Below, piece after piece: positions 27,140 through 35,839 of a stretch of DNA of 64,000 bases. Position 1 is the stretch's first letter. Each line of letters starts with the position of its first letter. The notes under the pieces were generated by a model. That model was not told the DNA's origin. It saw nothing but the letters and a program-made list of their open reading frames with translations, and made no database searches. The position numbers and the translations under genes are program-made. The DNA is from an uncultured Idiomarina sp. (GTDB lineage: Bacteria; Pseudomonadota; Gammaproteobacteria; Enterobacterales; Alteromonadaceae): the NCBI GenBank assembly GCA_946885915.1, contig CAMPHF010000003.1:1-64000 (forward strand), read 5' to 3'.

Positions 27140-28918
27140 GTGTTGCGCTACAAAATAACACCAATCGATAGCCACGGTCATCAATTTGAGGTCGAAATAT
27201 CTATCGATGCGCCGAGTCCACAGCAACAGCTTCAGTTACCCGCTTGGCTGCCTGGTAGCTATATGATCCGTGACTTCGCCAAACATATCAGCGATCTTCG
27301 CGCAGTCTCTGCCGCGCAACCTCAGCAACAATTGCCTATTCAACTTATCGACAAACAAACCTGGCAACTTGAGACCAATGGTGAAGCAGTCAGAATAAAT
27401 TATCGTGTTTACGCCTGGGATCTATCGGTTCGTACCGCATACCTAGATCAATTCTGGGGCTTTTTTAACCACAGCGCGCTGTGTTTGGCTGTGACTGGCA
27501 AGACCGATGAACCTTGTCAGGTTGATATTGTACTACCTGCTCGTCTTGCTCATTGGAAAATTGCGACCGGTATGCCGAGAATTGCGGGCGATGTCTGGCG
27601 TGCAGGAAGTTTTAGTGCGCCCAATTATGATGCCCTAATTGATTATCCGGTGTTGCTTGGTGAGTTAACCATTGCCTCTTTCGAGGTCGGTGAGATCCCC
27701 CATCATCTGGTTCTGGTTGGTAAGCATTATGCTGATATGGACCGTATCACCGCAGATTTAGCCAAGATTTGCGAACAGCAACTGACGTTATTTGGTGAAC
27801 CAGCCCCCTTTGCTGAATATTGGTTTTTAACCATGGTGCTTGGCAAAGGCTTCGGTGGTCTTGAGCATCGTAATTCAACGGCACTGATGTGCTCGCGCAA
27901 AGATCTAGCCACCGTAAAGACGACTCAGGTTGAGGCTGATTACCGGGTGTTTTTAAGCTTGTGTAGTCATGAGTACTTCCATAGCTGGAACGTGAAGTCA
28001 TTAAAACCAAAAGCATTCCTGCCCTATCAATTGCAGCATGAGCAATACACAGAGCAATTATGGTTTTATGAAGGCATGACGTCATATTTTGACGATTATG
28101 TCTTACACCAAGCCGGACTCATCGATGCGCAGAGCTACCTGCAGTGTGTTGGCGAAGCTATTGCAAGGGTTGAACGTGGCCTAGGGCATCAGCGCCAAAC
28201 CGTCACTGAATCGAGCTTTTTGGCCTGGACCAAGTTTTATCAGCAAAATGAAAATGCGCCCAATGCTATTGTGAGCTATTACGCAAAAGGCGGCCTGATT
28301 GGCCTTTGTATCGATATTATGCTGCGCCAATCAGGTGCATCGTCAATCACCCTAGGTGATGTCATGCGGCAGTTATGGCAGGCCTATGGCGTGACAAGTA
28401 TTGGCACCGATGATGACACTGTGATTCAGTATTTTATCGATCAGCAGCGCGATGATATCGCGGCGATGCTAAAGCGCGCACTCTACACTACTGAGCGGCT
28501 GCCACTAGCTGAACTGCTGGCCAGTGTCGGCGTGGAGTTGCAGTGCGTGGTGCCAAGCGATGACAATAGCTATAACGGCAAACCAGTGAAAGAATCTTTA
28601 CCAGTGCAGCTTGGGGCCAAATATAAGGGCTCCCCACTGGGCTTAGAACTGACTCATGTGTTTTTAAACGAAGCGGCCCATGAGGCCGGGTTAGCAGCCG
28701 GCGATCGGATCATTGCGATTGATTATTTAGCGGTACAAGAGAGCAACGTCAAAGAAGTGCTAGGCAGATTCCAACCTGAACAGATGACACGTATTCATGC
28801 GTTTCGCCGCGATGAATTGTTCAGCGTAGATATTCGCTGGCACGCGCCGGTTGCAAGCTCTCGGCAATTGAAAATTGTCGATAAAACGCTTGCTGCCCGC
28901 TGGCTTCGAATAACCTGA
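27140..28918 (+). CDS. M61 family glycyl aminopeptidase-like protein with PDZ domain
   Basis: Zinc peptidase of the M61 family (592 aa). The zinc site HEYFHSW lies near residue 276 and is followed by the third ligand Glu in WFYEGMTSYFDD; the C-terminal region is a PDZ domain (AGLAAGDRIIAIDYLAV). An N-terminal beta domain starts RYKITPIDSHGHQFEV. There is no signal peptide, suggesting a cytoplasmic location. The GTG at 27140 is chosen because GGGAG lies 6 bp upstream and the family N-terminus begins here; upstream in-frame ATG codons fall inside the divergent PilZ gene. The physiological substrate is unknown. Confidence 0.88.
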   Translation: MLRYKITPIDSHGHQFEVEISIDAPSPQQQLQLPAWLPGSYMIRDFAKHISDLRAVSAAQPQQQLPIQLIDKQTWQLETNGEAVRINYRVYAWDLSVRTAYLDQFWGFFNHSALCLAVTGKTDEPCQVDIVLPARLAHWKIATGMPRIAGDVWRAGSFSAPNYDALIDYPVLLGELTIASFEVGEIPHHLVLVGKHYADMDRITADLAKICEQQLTLFGEPAPFAEYWFLTMVLGKGFGGLEHRNSTALMCSRKDLATVKTTQVEADYRVFLSLCSHEYFHSWNVKSLKPKAFLPYQLQHEQYTEQLWFYEGMTSYFDDYVLHQAGLIDAQSYLQCVGEAIARVERGLGHQRQTVTESSFLAWTKFYQQNENAPNAIVSYYAKGGLIGLCIDIMLRQSGASSITLGDVMRQLWQAYGVTSIGTDDDTVIQYFIDQQRDDIAAMLKRALYTTERLPLAELLASVGVELQCVVPSDDNSYNGKPVKESLPVQLGAKYKGSPLGLELTHVFLNEAAHEAGLAAGDRIIAIDYLAVQESNVKEVLGRFQPEQMTRIHAFRRDELFSVDIRWHAPVASSRQLKIVDKTLAARWLRIT

Positions 28919-28946
28919 TGAGGTGACGGTCGCTTAGCTCCGGCTT

Positions 28947-29795
28947 TTATTGCTCAGTAAATGGCTGCTGGTTGAATAGCGTCGGCAATAAATTCGGATC
29001 TAAACGCTCGTCTTGCCAATTGACGCGCCAGTCAAGATGAGGACCCGTGACCCGGCCAGTGGCACCAATATCAGCAACCCGCTCGCCTTGGGCAATGGTT
29101 TGACCGACCTCAACCCAAATTTTATCTAAATGGATATAAGTGGTGGTGACGCCATAACCATGGTCGATAATGAGGGTACCACCTGAAAAAAACATATCCG
29201 GCACGGCTAAAACCACCCGCCCAGGCCAAGGCGCGACCACCGGAGTGCCTGTGGGCGCCGCAACGTCAAGTCCGAAGTGTGGCTGACGCGGCTCACCATT
29301 GAGGATCCGCTGGCTGCCATAAAAGCCACTAAAGCGCCCTGCTGCCGGGCTTAAAATTGGGGTAAGAAAATCAGTTCTGGCTGAGCGTGTTGCCCGTGCT
29401 GCGCGCACTTTCTGTGCGTCGGCTTGCGAGCGCGCGACTTGTTCAGGATCCGGATTGACGGTGGCCGGTGGCACCCCATCTACGCGTTCGATACGATACT
29501 CGCGAGGTTGCAGGGTTAACTTGCGGACGACTTGCTCGCCCGATGGGAATTCCAAAACCAACTGCTGTTCCAGTGCTGCATCGCGTCCGAAACCGAACAC
29601 AAATTCACCCGCTGGAGTTTGCGTTAATGCGACTCCATTTAGGCTAATACTGGTACCTGGCTGGGTTTTACCAACAATGAGCGCACCTTGGGTGAGTTCG
29701 CCACGTAGCTCTATCTTGGGTGTCGCAGCGAACGCCGACACTGCCACCACCGACCCGGCTAGCAGCAGTAATAATTTGCTGAGGAGATTATGCAT
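28947..29795 (-). CDS. M23 family peptidoglycan metallopeptidase
   Basis: Periplasmic LytM-type peptidase (282 aa) that would cleave peptide cross-links in peptidoglycan or regulate amidases. A signal peptide (LLLLAGSVVAVSAFA) is followed by a beta-rich N-terminal region and a C-terminal M23 domain. The first zinc-ligand pair is in PHFGLDVAAPTGTPV and the HxH-type motif is in GPHLDWRV, with DHGYGVTTTYIHLD between them, so the catalytic residues appear intact. Its start overlaps the QueD-like gene by 8 bp, and it is convergent with the M61 gene. Confidence 0.88.
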   Translation of the reverse strand: MHNLLSKLLLLLAGSVVAVSAFAATPKIELRGELTQGALIVGKTQPGTSISLNGVALTQTPAGEFVFGFGRDAALEQQLVLEFPSGEQVVRKLTLQPREYRIERVDGVPPATVNPDPEQVARSQADAQKVRAARATRSARTDFLTPILSPAAGRFSGFYGSQRILNGEPRQPHFGLDVAAPTGTPVVAPWPGRVVLAVPDMFFSGGTLIIDHGYGVTTTYIHLDKIWVEVGQTIAQGERVADIGATGRVTGPHLDWRVNWQDERLDPNLLPTLFNQQPFTEQ

Positions 29796-30669
29796 AACCT
29801 ATGGCTCCTTTACCGACGCCTTCGAAGGCGGTTACGCGTACACGCTGCTGCGGATGCGCCTGTTTGATCCGCACCGCTAAGTATTCGGCGATACATTCTA
29901 CCGTTGAGTCAGTCGGGATCTCATAGTTTTCGGCGGCTGGCACCAATAACTCAAACCGGCCTTGCTCTGCCAAATAGCTGTATGCAACATGACTTGAAGC
30001 GCTACAAATATGGGCCTCAGGCGAGCGTGTTAGCGCCTCAAGATCAGCTTTGTCTTCCGTAGATCCTAGATAAATGTCACGCCAGCGTTCGCACCATTCG
30101 TGTTCAACCTGCGGTACTCGCGCATCATCAAGGTGCACGACAAGGCGTGAACGATGTCCATGAGCAATGCGCTGACAATTACCGTCATGTTTCTTCAAGC
30201 CATGGGTGTAATGATAAAAATTACCATCAATAGCCTCGGGCCGCAGATGGAGCTGTAAACCGGCAATGTTCTCGGGCAATTCACGCCTGATCACAGCACA
30301 TAAGTAGTCTGTTACCGTGTCGATGTTCACGTCGTCGGCATCAATAAACGCAAAGGCGTCTGCCGGGCAAAACAAGTGAATCGATTTGTGTTGCGGACGC
30401 AAGAAATCGACCCAATAGTGGCTGTCATCATCTGCGTGGGTGACTTTGGTATAAGAATGCTCAGCCGGTACCGCGAGTTTATGGTCAACGGCGCGATCGA
30501 TAATGGCTTTGATCTGCTTCTTAACACGACCAAAATCAAGCACCATTGATTGCTCGTTAAGCGCACCATCTAAAATAATATCGACGATCCAGCTTTCACC
30601 GACTATGCCTCGCTGGGGGCACAAATATGAGAAATCGATGACAGTGAGATCGTTTACAAATAGTTGCAT
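29788..30669 (-). CDS. tandem 6-carboxytetrahydropterin synthase (QueD)-like protein
   Basis: A 293-aa protein made of two T-fold (PTPS/QueD) units. The C-terminal unit carries the expected zinc and catalytic residues: a His in YHYTHG, a Cys in DGNCQR and the HGH pair in RIAHGHRSR, plus a downstream Glu in DSTVECIAEYL. The N-terminal unit keeps the VLDFGRVK and VDHKLAV blocks but lacks an HGH motif. QueD converts dihydroneopterin triphosphate on the way to queuosine. The two-unit form is seen in Shewanella and relatives (from memory); whether it makes queuosine precursor or another pterin is uncertain. Confidence 0.8.
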   Translation of the reverse strand: MQLFVNDLTVIDFSYLCPQRGIVGESWIVDIILDGALNEQSMVLDFGRVKKQIKAIIDRAVDHKLAVPAEHSYTKVTHADDDSHYWVDFLRPQHKSIHLFCPADAFAFIDADDVNIDTVTDYLCAVIRRELPENIAGLQLHLRPEAIDGNFYHYTHGLKKHDGNCQRIAHGHRSRLVVHLDDARVPQVEHEWCERWRDIYLGSTEDKADLEALTRSPEAHICSASSHVAYSYLAEQGRFELLVPAAENYEIPTDSTVECIAEYLAVRIKQAHPQQRVRVTAFEGVGKGAIGYA

Positions 30670-30736
30670 GAAATTAAAAGTCCAACGGCTAATTTACTCC
30701 AGCGCGATTATAGCAAACTTCGCGCTTAGATAGCGG

Positions 30737-31381
30737 CTAAAAATAGTGCAAAAATTGCCAAAATATATGCCCACTCAAGAGCAACAATAAAGCGCCCATG
30801 GCGCGATCTACCCAGTGGCTATAACGCCAAATACGTCGATACATAGGTGGCCAGGTTAATAAGTACGTGAGCGTCACAAACCAAATGGCGGTGGCCGCCG
30901 CCAGATATAATCCATAAGCCGTTTTAACAACTAGCGGCGTGGTTGGTGCAATCACGGAGCTAAACAGCATAAAGAAAAACAGCGTCGCTTTCACATTCAG
31001 ACCATTAGTGAGAAACCCGATACCGAACGCACGCAACGGCGTTATGGTCGCGCCAACAGCTGCAGTTGTCGTTTCCAGCGCCGGCGCAACTCGCGGTTGG
31101 GCGCGAATAGCTTGCCAACCTAACCAGCCGAGATAACTACCACCAATGACCAATACAGTGAGATAGATCCATTGATAACGATGTACCAGCACCGCCACAC
31201 CAAGCAGAGAATACGCCACATGAAGTAAGATGCCGGTGCCGATGCCTAGGCTCACCCAACGACCTAATCGGCGACCATAATGTAATCCATAGCGGGTTAC
31301 GACCGCGAAATCAGGACCCGGCGAAACCACTGCAAGAAGGTGTAAGGTAGCAATCGTGATGAATTCAGCTAGATACGGCAT
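30737..31381 (-). CDS. LysE family amino-acid exporter
   Basis: Inner-membrane efflux protein of the LysE/RhtB superfamily (about 215 aa, six membrane segments). The conserved N-terminal SPGPDFAVV and the GLNVKATLFFFMLFSSV segment are diagnostic. Substrates of this family are amino acids or homoserine lactone-like compounds; the exact one is not deducible. I take the ATG at 31381. A LysR regulator is divergent from it across a 115-bp gap, the classical exporter-regulator arrangement. Confidence 0.88.
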   Translation of the reverse strand: MPYLAEFITIATLHLLAVVSPGPDFAVVTRYGLHYGRRLGRWVSLGIGTGILLHVAYSLLGVAVLVHRYQWIYLTVLVIGGSYLGWLGWQAIRAQPRVAPALETTTAAVGATITPLRAFGIGFLTNGLNVKATLFFFMLFSSVIAPTTPLVVKTAYGLYLAAATAIWFVTLTYLLTWPPMYRRIWRYSHWVDRAMGALLLLLSGHIFWQFLHYF

Positions 31382-31433
31382 CACCAAATTTAATTCCTAT
31401 GTATTAACCTAAAGGTATTAGCGTAAAGTTTGT

Positions 31434-31460
31434 TTGATTTGGCTTAAATTGCGTTATAGT
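31434..31460 (+). promoter_or_regulatory. candidate promoter for the LysR gene
   Basis: A TTGATT box (31434-31439) and a TATAGT box (31455-31460) are separated by 15 bp, slightly short for sigma-70. The ATG follows 36 bp later with AAGG ahead of it. An ACCT-AA-AGGT dyad near 31408 could be part of a LysR operator. Both are weak calls. Confidence 0.3.
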
Positions 31461-31496
31461 TAACTTAGTTTGTATTTATCAAAATCAAGGTTGAGC

Positions 31497-32369
31497 ATGT
31501 CAGACAAACATCCGTCCCTCAATGCACTGCGCGTATTCGCTGCTGCCGCTTATGCCGGCAGTTTCAAACAAGTAGCGCAGCAATTAGGTGTGTCGCAGTC
31601 GGCAATTACGCGTCAGATCCAAACCCTTGAAGCGCAACTAGGTACGCGCTTATTCCAGCGTGACAATCGGTTACATGCCCTCACCCCGGCAGGACAACGA
31701 CTGGCCCCTGAATTACAGCGTATTTTTGAGAGTTTGAACAGACTTATCGAGCAAACCCAAGACGTTGGTGATGCCACCATTACGACGTTAAAAATTGCGT
31801 TATCAAATGAGTGGCTACGTTGGTGGCTCGCCCCGAAATTAGCTGCTTTTTATAGTATTTATCCGCATATTAAACTGTCGTTCATCGATATTCCAATGCA
31901 GTTGGAGAGTACAGAAGCAGCGAAGGCCATTGAGCAGCTGCAACACGAAGGTGTTGATATGGTCATCGCCAGTTCGCGTCTACGCGATCGCCAAATTACC
32001 GCAACGCCTTTAACTGAATTAACCTTAGTTCCGGTTGCCCAGGAACGTCGTGAACTAGCTGATTATGAATGGTTGGTACCAAATCAATCGAGTTGGTGGC
32101 TTAATTTTCAAGCGCAACTTGCACCAAACGACTTGCTCCGCGTGATTGACACCAAGGCGATGACAATGGCCGTGGATTTATTACTCCAACCGCAGACAGC
32201 CACCCTAGTCTACCTGCAATTTTTGGCGCATCCGCAGTTACAGACGCTAGTGGCACTGCACGATGCTGCCCTGCCAACCAAACAAATGCTGAGCTTATTT
32301 GTGAAAAAAAGAACGCAACAACCGGTACCCATTGTTGCGTTCAGTAAATGGTTACAACGCCAAGACTAG
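31497..32369 (+). CDS. LysR family transcriptional regulator (GcvA/AmpR-type)
   Basis: DNA-binding regulator with an N-terminal winged helix (LNALRVFAAAAYAGSFKQVAQ, then SQSAITRQIQTLEAQLG) and a C-terminal effector-binding domain. The start pattern resembles the GcvA/AmpR subgroup. I choose the ATG at 31497, which has AAGG 7 bp upstream. It is divergent from the LysE exporter and probably controls it. Its stop overlaps that of the convergent CBS gene by 4 bp. Confidence 0.9.
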   Translation: MSDKHPSLNALRVFAAAAYAGSFKQVAQQLGVSQSAITRQIQTLEAQLGTRLFQRDNRLHALTPAGQRLAPELQRIFESLNRLIEQTQDVGDATITTLKIALSNEWLRWWLAPKLAAFYSIYPHIKLSFIDIPMQLESTEAAKAIEQLQHEGVDMVIASSRLRDRQITATPLTELTLVPVAQERRELADYEWLVPNQSSWWLNFQAQLAPNDLLRVIDTKAMTMAVDLLLQPQTATLVYLQFLAHPQLQTLVALHDAALPTKQMLSLFVKKRTQQPVPIVAFSKWLQRQD

Positions 32370-32980
32370 TCTGCTGTTAGCCACTCAGGATGGCGAACCG
32401 CTTGGACTATTTCGCCAAATGAAGACGCGCGATGGTAAAGTCGCACAGATTCACCCGTTCGCTCGGCGATAGTAATTGAATGTACCAGGCCAATAATGGT
32501 GCGTGCCTCACTCACCAACACATAATCACTACCAAATTGCTGCATGGTTGCCACCACATCGCCAATGGTCGCATCCTGCAGCGCTGTCTGTGGAATCACA
32601 GGTAGCTGCTTTAAATTTACCATTAAGTCGCTGGCCTCAAGCGCTGCCCAAGGACGTTGAGTCTGTTCGGCCAGTACCACGCTGCGACGCGAATGTAATT
32701 GATGTAAGGCGAGCAACCCGAGTAATTCTTGATGATGCCCCACCACTAGAGCTTGTCTTACATGAGCTTGTAACAACCGTTGTTCGGTTTCCTGTAGTGA
32801 GCTAGATGGACTCACACGGATAAAAGCGCTCCGTTGTTGTTGGAAATATTCGACCACTCGTTGGGCTGGTTGGTGCCAGTCAATTCGCTGGACAGACAAA
32901 GGCTTCACTGCGGCTGACTCCAGCGCATAGCTATCGCTGGTGAGCGCACGGGCTTGCTCAATGGAATGAAAAAATGGCAT
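32366..32980 (-). CDS. CBS-domain protein
   Basis: A 204-aa protein with a CBS pair: the first unit around FIRVSPSSSLQETEQRL...VVGHHQELLGLLAL, the second around LQDATIGDVVATMQQFGSDYVLVSE...IIGLVHSITIAERTG. CBS pairs bind adenosyl ligands or c-di-AMP and act as regulatory modules; no catalytic domain is attached. The ATG at 32980 has AAAGGA 7 bp upstream, so the longer frame start is rejected. The 3' end is convergent with the LysR gene. Confidence 0.78.
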   Translation of the reverse strand: MPFFHSIEQARALTSDSYALESAAVKPLSVQRIDWHQPAQRVVEYFQQQRSAFIRVSPSSSLQETEQRLLQAHVRQALVVGHHQELLGLLALHQLHSRRSVVLAEQTQRPWAALEASDLMVNLKQLPVIPQTALQDATIGDVVATMQQFGSDYVLVSEARTIIGLVHSITIAERTGESVRLYHRASSFGEIVQAVRHPEWLTAD

Positions 32981-33101
32981 GTTCGTATCCTTTAATGCTT
33001 GCTGATTGCGTACTGCACAACGCATGACACATCGGCAAAAACTGGGGCTCTAGGCCCTACCTGTGGGAACTTTCGAAGTTCGAGTATTAAAAATTCAGAA
33101 A

Positions 33102-33413
33102 TTAAAGGAATACGGCTGGGGGTGCTCGAATTTGTGCCAGCGCAAAGGCAAGCTGGATATGAGCCGCACTAGTGAGCTGGGGGAGCGCTGTTTTAACTTG
33201 TTGCAGCGGTTCGGTGACCGCAATAATGATAGCTTCTGGGGTGTCGCTATTATCGGTACTGGGTGGAACCGATTGTTGATCCGCGAGTGGGGTTAGATAC
33301 GCAACATCTTGATGCAGCGCTTGCGGATGAGGTGCTTGCAGCCACAAACCAAGAACCGCGATGAGCACAAAGCGGATCATGATTTGATTTAACCACGGCT
33401 GCGACGACATCAA
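33102..33413 (-). CDS. possible small exported protein, unknown
   Basis: A 103-codon frame with a hydrophobic N-terminus (MIRFVLIAVLGLWLQAP) that could be a signal peptide or anchor, then a polar stretch and an Ala/Leu-rich C-terminus. No family is recognised and there is no convincing ribosome-binding site at either candidate ATG (33413 or 33380). An opposite-strand frame at 33063-33296 looks less protein-like. The region lies between the CBS gene and the exported-protein gene. Confidence 0.4.
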   Translation of the reverse strand: MMSSQPWLNQIMIRFVLIAVLGLWLQAPHPQALHQDVAYLTPLADQQSVPPSTDNSDTPEAIIIAVTEPLQQVKTALPQLTSAAHIQLAFALAQIRAPPAVFL

Positions 33414-33451
33414 TGGAATAACTCAGCGGCTCATAAATGCATATACCTATA

Positions 33452-33496
33452 AAATAAGGCGATGAAACCAGCTTTACAAGTCACATCGCCTTATTT
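33452..33496 (-). terminator. intrinsic terminator after the exported-protein gene
   Basis: A perfect 13-bp stem (AAATAAGGCGATG / CATCGCCTTATTT) with a 19-nt loop lies 30 bp downstream of the stop of the 33526-34344 gene, followed on the minus strand by TTTTATAGG. The large loop is unusual, but the position and stem length fit a terminator. Confidence 0.7.
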
Positions 33497-33525
33497 ATTT
33501 ACGCAGCAAGAAGCATGATGGCCAC

Positions 33526-34344
33526 TTACATGCTCAGCGCAGTTAATTCGATTTCTGCGGCGGCACCATAAATCGCACTCGCATCCCCGCTCAAGCGGCC
33601 ACTTGGTGTTGTGGTTGGCCATAACTCACGCAAGCCAATAATACGCTCACGAACTTGATTAATTTCAGCTGCAGCTTGTTGTTGCTGCTCACTATTTAGG
33701 TTGTCCAGACGTTCTAATACAATTTCAGTGAAACCCAGCGCATCTTGATATTCATGGACATTTGCCACTTCGCCCGACTTGATGCCAATGGCGTACTCTT
33801 CGCCAGCCACCGACAACATGCTGGCAATACTCAAAAACAACGCTTTAGCACTCATCTGCGCCACAGGTTCATTGGCAGCGATAGCTTGCTTTAACTCGGT
33901 ATAGGCAGTTTGAATCTCAGTCTTAGGCGCATCATTATTCACTGCGTTGGCCAGCGCCGTTAATTCGGTCGCAAAGCCTGGCAAGTTGCGCGCGCTAAAG
34001 GCGGACTCCAGCCCTGCATACAACTCATCACCGGGGTGTTTCATATGCGTTTTAGCCATAGCAATATGGCCTTGTTCATACAATTTCATACCGACCCATA
34101 AATGCCCACGAATGAGCCCTAATTGCGCTAAAAACGCCGCATCATTGGTATTTAAGTCGATAGTCGCAGACACCATTTCCGCCTCGCCCATGGCTTGTGG
34201 CGCTGCAAGATAGTGACCTGATGCCGCTTCAACCGCCGGCTGAACTGGTGCTGCGAACGCTGTACCTGTTACAGATAAGGCACCGACAACTGAAGATGCG
34301 ATCATAGTCGCTGACCAATGTTTCCGTTTTTCACTCATTGCCAT
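33526..34344 (-). CDS. exported helical protein, unknown, possibly iron-linked
   Basis: A 272-aa protein with a signal peptide (ending TAFAAP) and a predicted mostly helical mature part. A block near residues 78-110 contains GHLWVGMKLYEQGH and MKHPGDELYAGL, a His/Glu-containing pattern that reminds me of helical domains attached to bacterial iron permeases; this resemblance is only from memory. AGGAG precedes the ATG. It is divergent from a PiuC-like gene across a Fur-box-like site, which supports a link with iron, but no function can be assigned. Confidence 0.72.
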   Translation of the reverse strand: MAMSEKRKHWSATMIASSVVGALSVTGTAFAAPVQPAVEAASGHYLAAPQAMGEAEMVSATIDLNTNDAAFLAQLGLIRGHLWVGMKLYEQGHIAMAKTHMKHPGDELYAGLESAFSARNLPGFATELTALANAVNNDAPKTEIQTAYTELKQAIAANEPVAQMSAKALFLSIASMLSVAGEEYAIGIKSGEVANVHEYQDALGFTEIVLERLDNLNSEQQQQAAAEINQVRERIIGLRELWPTTTPSGRLSGDASAIYGAAAEIELTALSM

Positions 34345-34414
34345 GCTGATAAACTCCTCGTTTGACTACGTGCGTCAGTGGCAGTGTAATGCTACACTCA
34401 CTCACACACTCAAA

Positions 34415-34429
34415 TGATAACTATTCTCA
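34415..34429. promoter_or_regulatory. Fur-box-like operator
   Basis: The sequence TGATAACTATTCTCA matches 12 of the 14 defined positions of the 7-1-7 Fur consensus (TGATAAT-n-ATTATCA). It lies in the 92-bp divergent gap, 71 bp from the exported-protein start and 8 bp before the PiuC-like ATG. Control of both genes by Fur is inferred from position and from the known iron control of piuC in other bacteria. Confidence 0.6.
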
Positions 34430-34436
34430 ATCTAAC

Positions 34437-35093
34437 ATGATCATCTATCTTGAACAAGTACTAGACTCGGGCGTCGTTGCCGCTATTCAACAAAAATTAA
34501 CTGATGTGACATTTCACGATGGCAAACAATCTGCAGGCTATGCGGCGGTGACAGTCAAACAAAATAGCCAAGCCGAACATGACCCGCAGGCGCAGGCCAT
34601 ACTGAAGCTGATTTTAGATAAATTGCAGCAACACCCAGAGTTCTATCAAGTGGCTCGGCCGAAACAGTTTGGTCGTTGTTGCTTGAATCGTTACGGGATT
34701 GGCGACAGTTACGGTTGGCACGTTGACGATAGCTGGATGCAAGGCATTCGTACCGACTTATCATTTACCCTTGGTCTGAGTGCGTTAGCAGATTACGACG
34801 GTGGCGAATTGAGTATCGAAGACACCAGTGGCACCCGGAGTTGGCGGATTGCTGCAGGCGATATACTGATTTACCCTAGTCATTATTTACATCAAGTAGA
34901 AACCGTCACGCGTGGCCAACGGGTTGCTATGGTTGGTTGGCTGCAAAGTCTGATCAAAGCCCCCCATCATCGGGAAATATTATTTGAGCTGCAGCAGACC
35001 ATAACAAGTGAATTTCAACGGCATGGTAAAACGCCAGAATTCGATCGCTTAACGCGCGTGTTTCACCAATTACAACGTGAGTGGTTGAGCTAA
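34437..35093 (+). CDS. Fe2+-dependent dioxygenase, PKHD-type (PiuC/YbiX-like)
   Basis: Iron- and 2-oxoglutarate-dependent oxygenase (218 aa). The double-stranded beta-helix shows the iron-binding HVDDSW, the downstream His in YPSHYLHQV and the 2-oxoglutarate Arg in TRGQRVAMVGW. The N-terminus IIYLEQVLDSGVVAAIQQKL and the GKQSAGYAA block match PiuC-type proteins, which are induced by iron starvation next to siderophore receptors. The ATG at 34437 matches the family start; an upstream in-frame ATG at 34362 would run the coding sequence through the Fur box. There is no strong ribosome-binding site. Confidence 0.88.
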   Translation: MIIYLEQVLDSGVVAAIQQKLTDVTFHDGKQSAGYAAVTVKQNSQAEHDPQAQAILKLILDKLQQHPEFYQVARPKQFGRCCLNRYGIGDSYGWHVDDSWMQGIRTDLSFTLGLSALADYDGGELSIEDTSGTRSWRIAAGDILIYPSHYLHQVETVTRGQRVAMVGWLQSLIKAPHHREILFELQQTITSEFQRHGKTPEFDRLTRVFHQLQREWLS

Positions 35094-35127
35094 CGCCGAC
35101 GCACCTGTGGCCCTAAAGGAGATTGTT

Positions 35128-35817
35128 TTGAGCACCCTGCAACCTGTCTTAGCTTTTGACGTTTACGGCACCCTCATTGATACCCATGGGGTGGTTGATG
35201 CATTAACGTCCTACTTAGGCGACAAGCAAAGCGCCCAATTATTTTCGCAACAGTGGCGGGATAAGCAGCTCGAATATTCTTTTCGCCGCGCAGCTATGCG
35301 TTGCTATGTTGATTTTAGCGAGTGCACGACAAGCGCACTTAAGTATGTCAATGGTGCCTATGACAACGCCCTTACTGAGCCCAATTGCGAAGCCCTGCTG
35401 GAGTTGTACACCCGCCTGCCCGCCTTCGCTGACGCGCGCGCCGGGTTAGAGCGTTTTGCTGCCGCCGGCATCCCCTGTTATGCGTTCTCCAACGGCAGTC
35501 AAGCTGCCGTGCAGCAATTGCTCACACAAGCTAAATTAACTGAGCTACTACAAGGTATTGTCAGTGTAGAAAATATGCGTGCTTTCAAGCCCGATCCGGC
35601 AGTTTATGCATATTTTATGCGCTGTGCCGGAGTATCTGCAGCGCAAGCTTGGCTAATCTCGAGTAATAGTTTTGATGTGTTAGGTGCCAAATCAGCAGGC
35701 ATGCGGAGCGCTTGGATTAAGCGTTCCGAGGCGCAACAACTGGATCCATGGCCGGATCTTGAACCAGACCTGCAGCTCACGAGCTTGGTGAGCCTCGCTG
35801 AGCACTTTGGCGTTTGA
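35128..35817 (+). CDS. haloacid dehalogenase type II, HAD family
   Basis: HAD hydrolase (229 aa) of the L-2-haloacid dehalogenase subgroup. Motif I is FDVYGTLID, motif II is FSNGSQ, and the Lys and acidic motifs are in AFKPDPAVYAY and SSNSFDVLGAKSAGM. The TTG at 35128 is preceded by AAGGAG with 6-bp spacing and is preferred over the GTG at 35107. Subgroup enzymes dehalogenate 2-haloacids or act as phosphatases; which applies is unknown. It follows the dioxygenase gene by 34 bp. Confidence 0.85.
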   Translation: MSTLQPVLAFDVYGTLIDTHGVVDALTSYLGDKQSAQLFSQQWRDKQLEYSFRRAAMRCYVDFSECTTSALKYVNGAYDNALTEPNCEALLELYTRLPAFADARAGLERFAAAGIPCYAFSNGSQAAVQQLLTQAKLTELLQGIVSVENMRAFKPDPAVYAYFMRCAGVSAAQAWLISSNSFDVLGAKSAGMRSAWIKRSEAQQLDPWPDLEPDLQLTSLVSLAEHFGV

Positions 35818-35839
35818 TGCCACCGAGATGACAGCCTAA

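Noticed and set aside
33063..33296. 77-codon plus-strand frame between the CBS and exported-protein genes
   Set aside because: Overlaps the minus-strand frame at 33102-33413, which has a signal-like N-terminus; no family match or ribosome-binding site.
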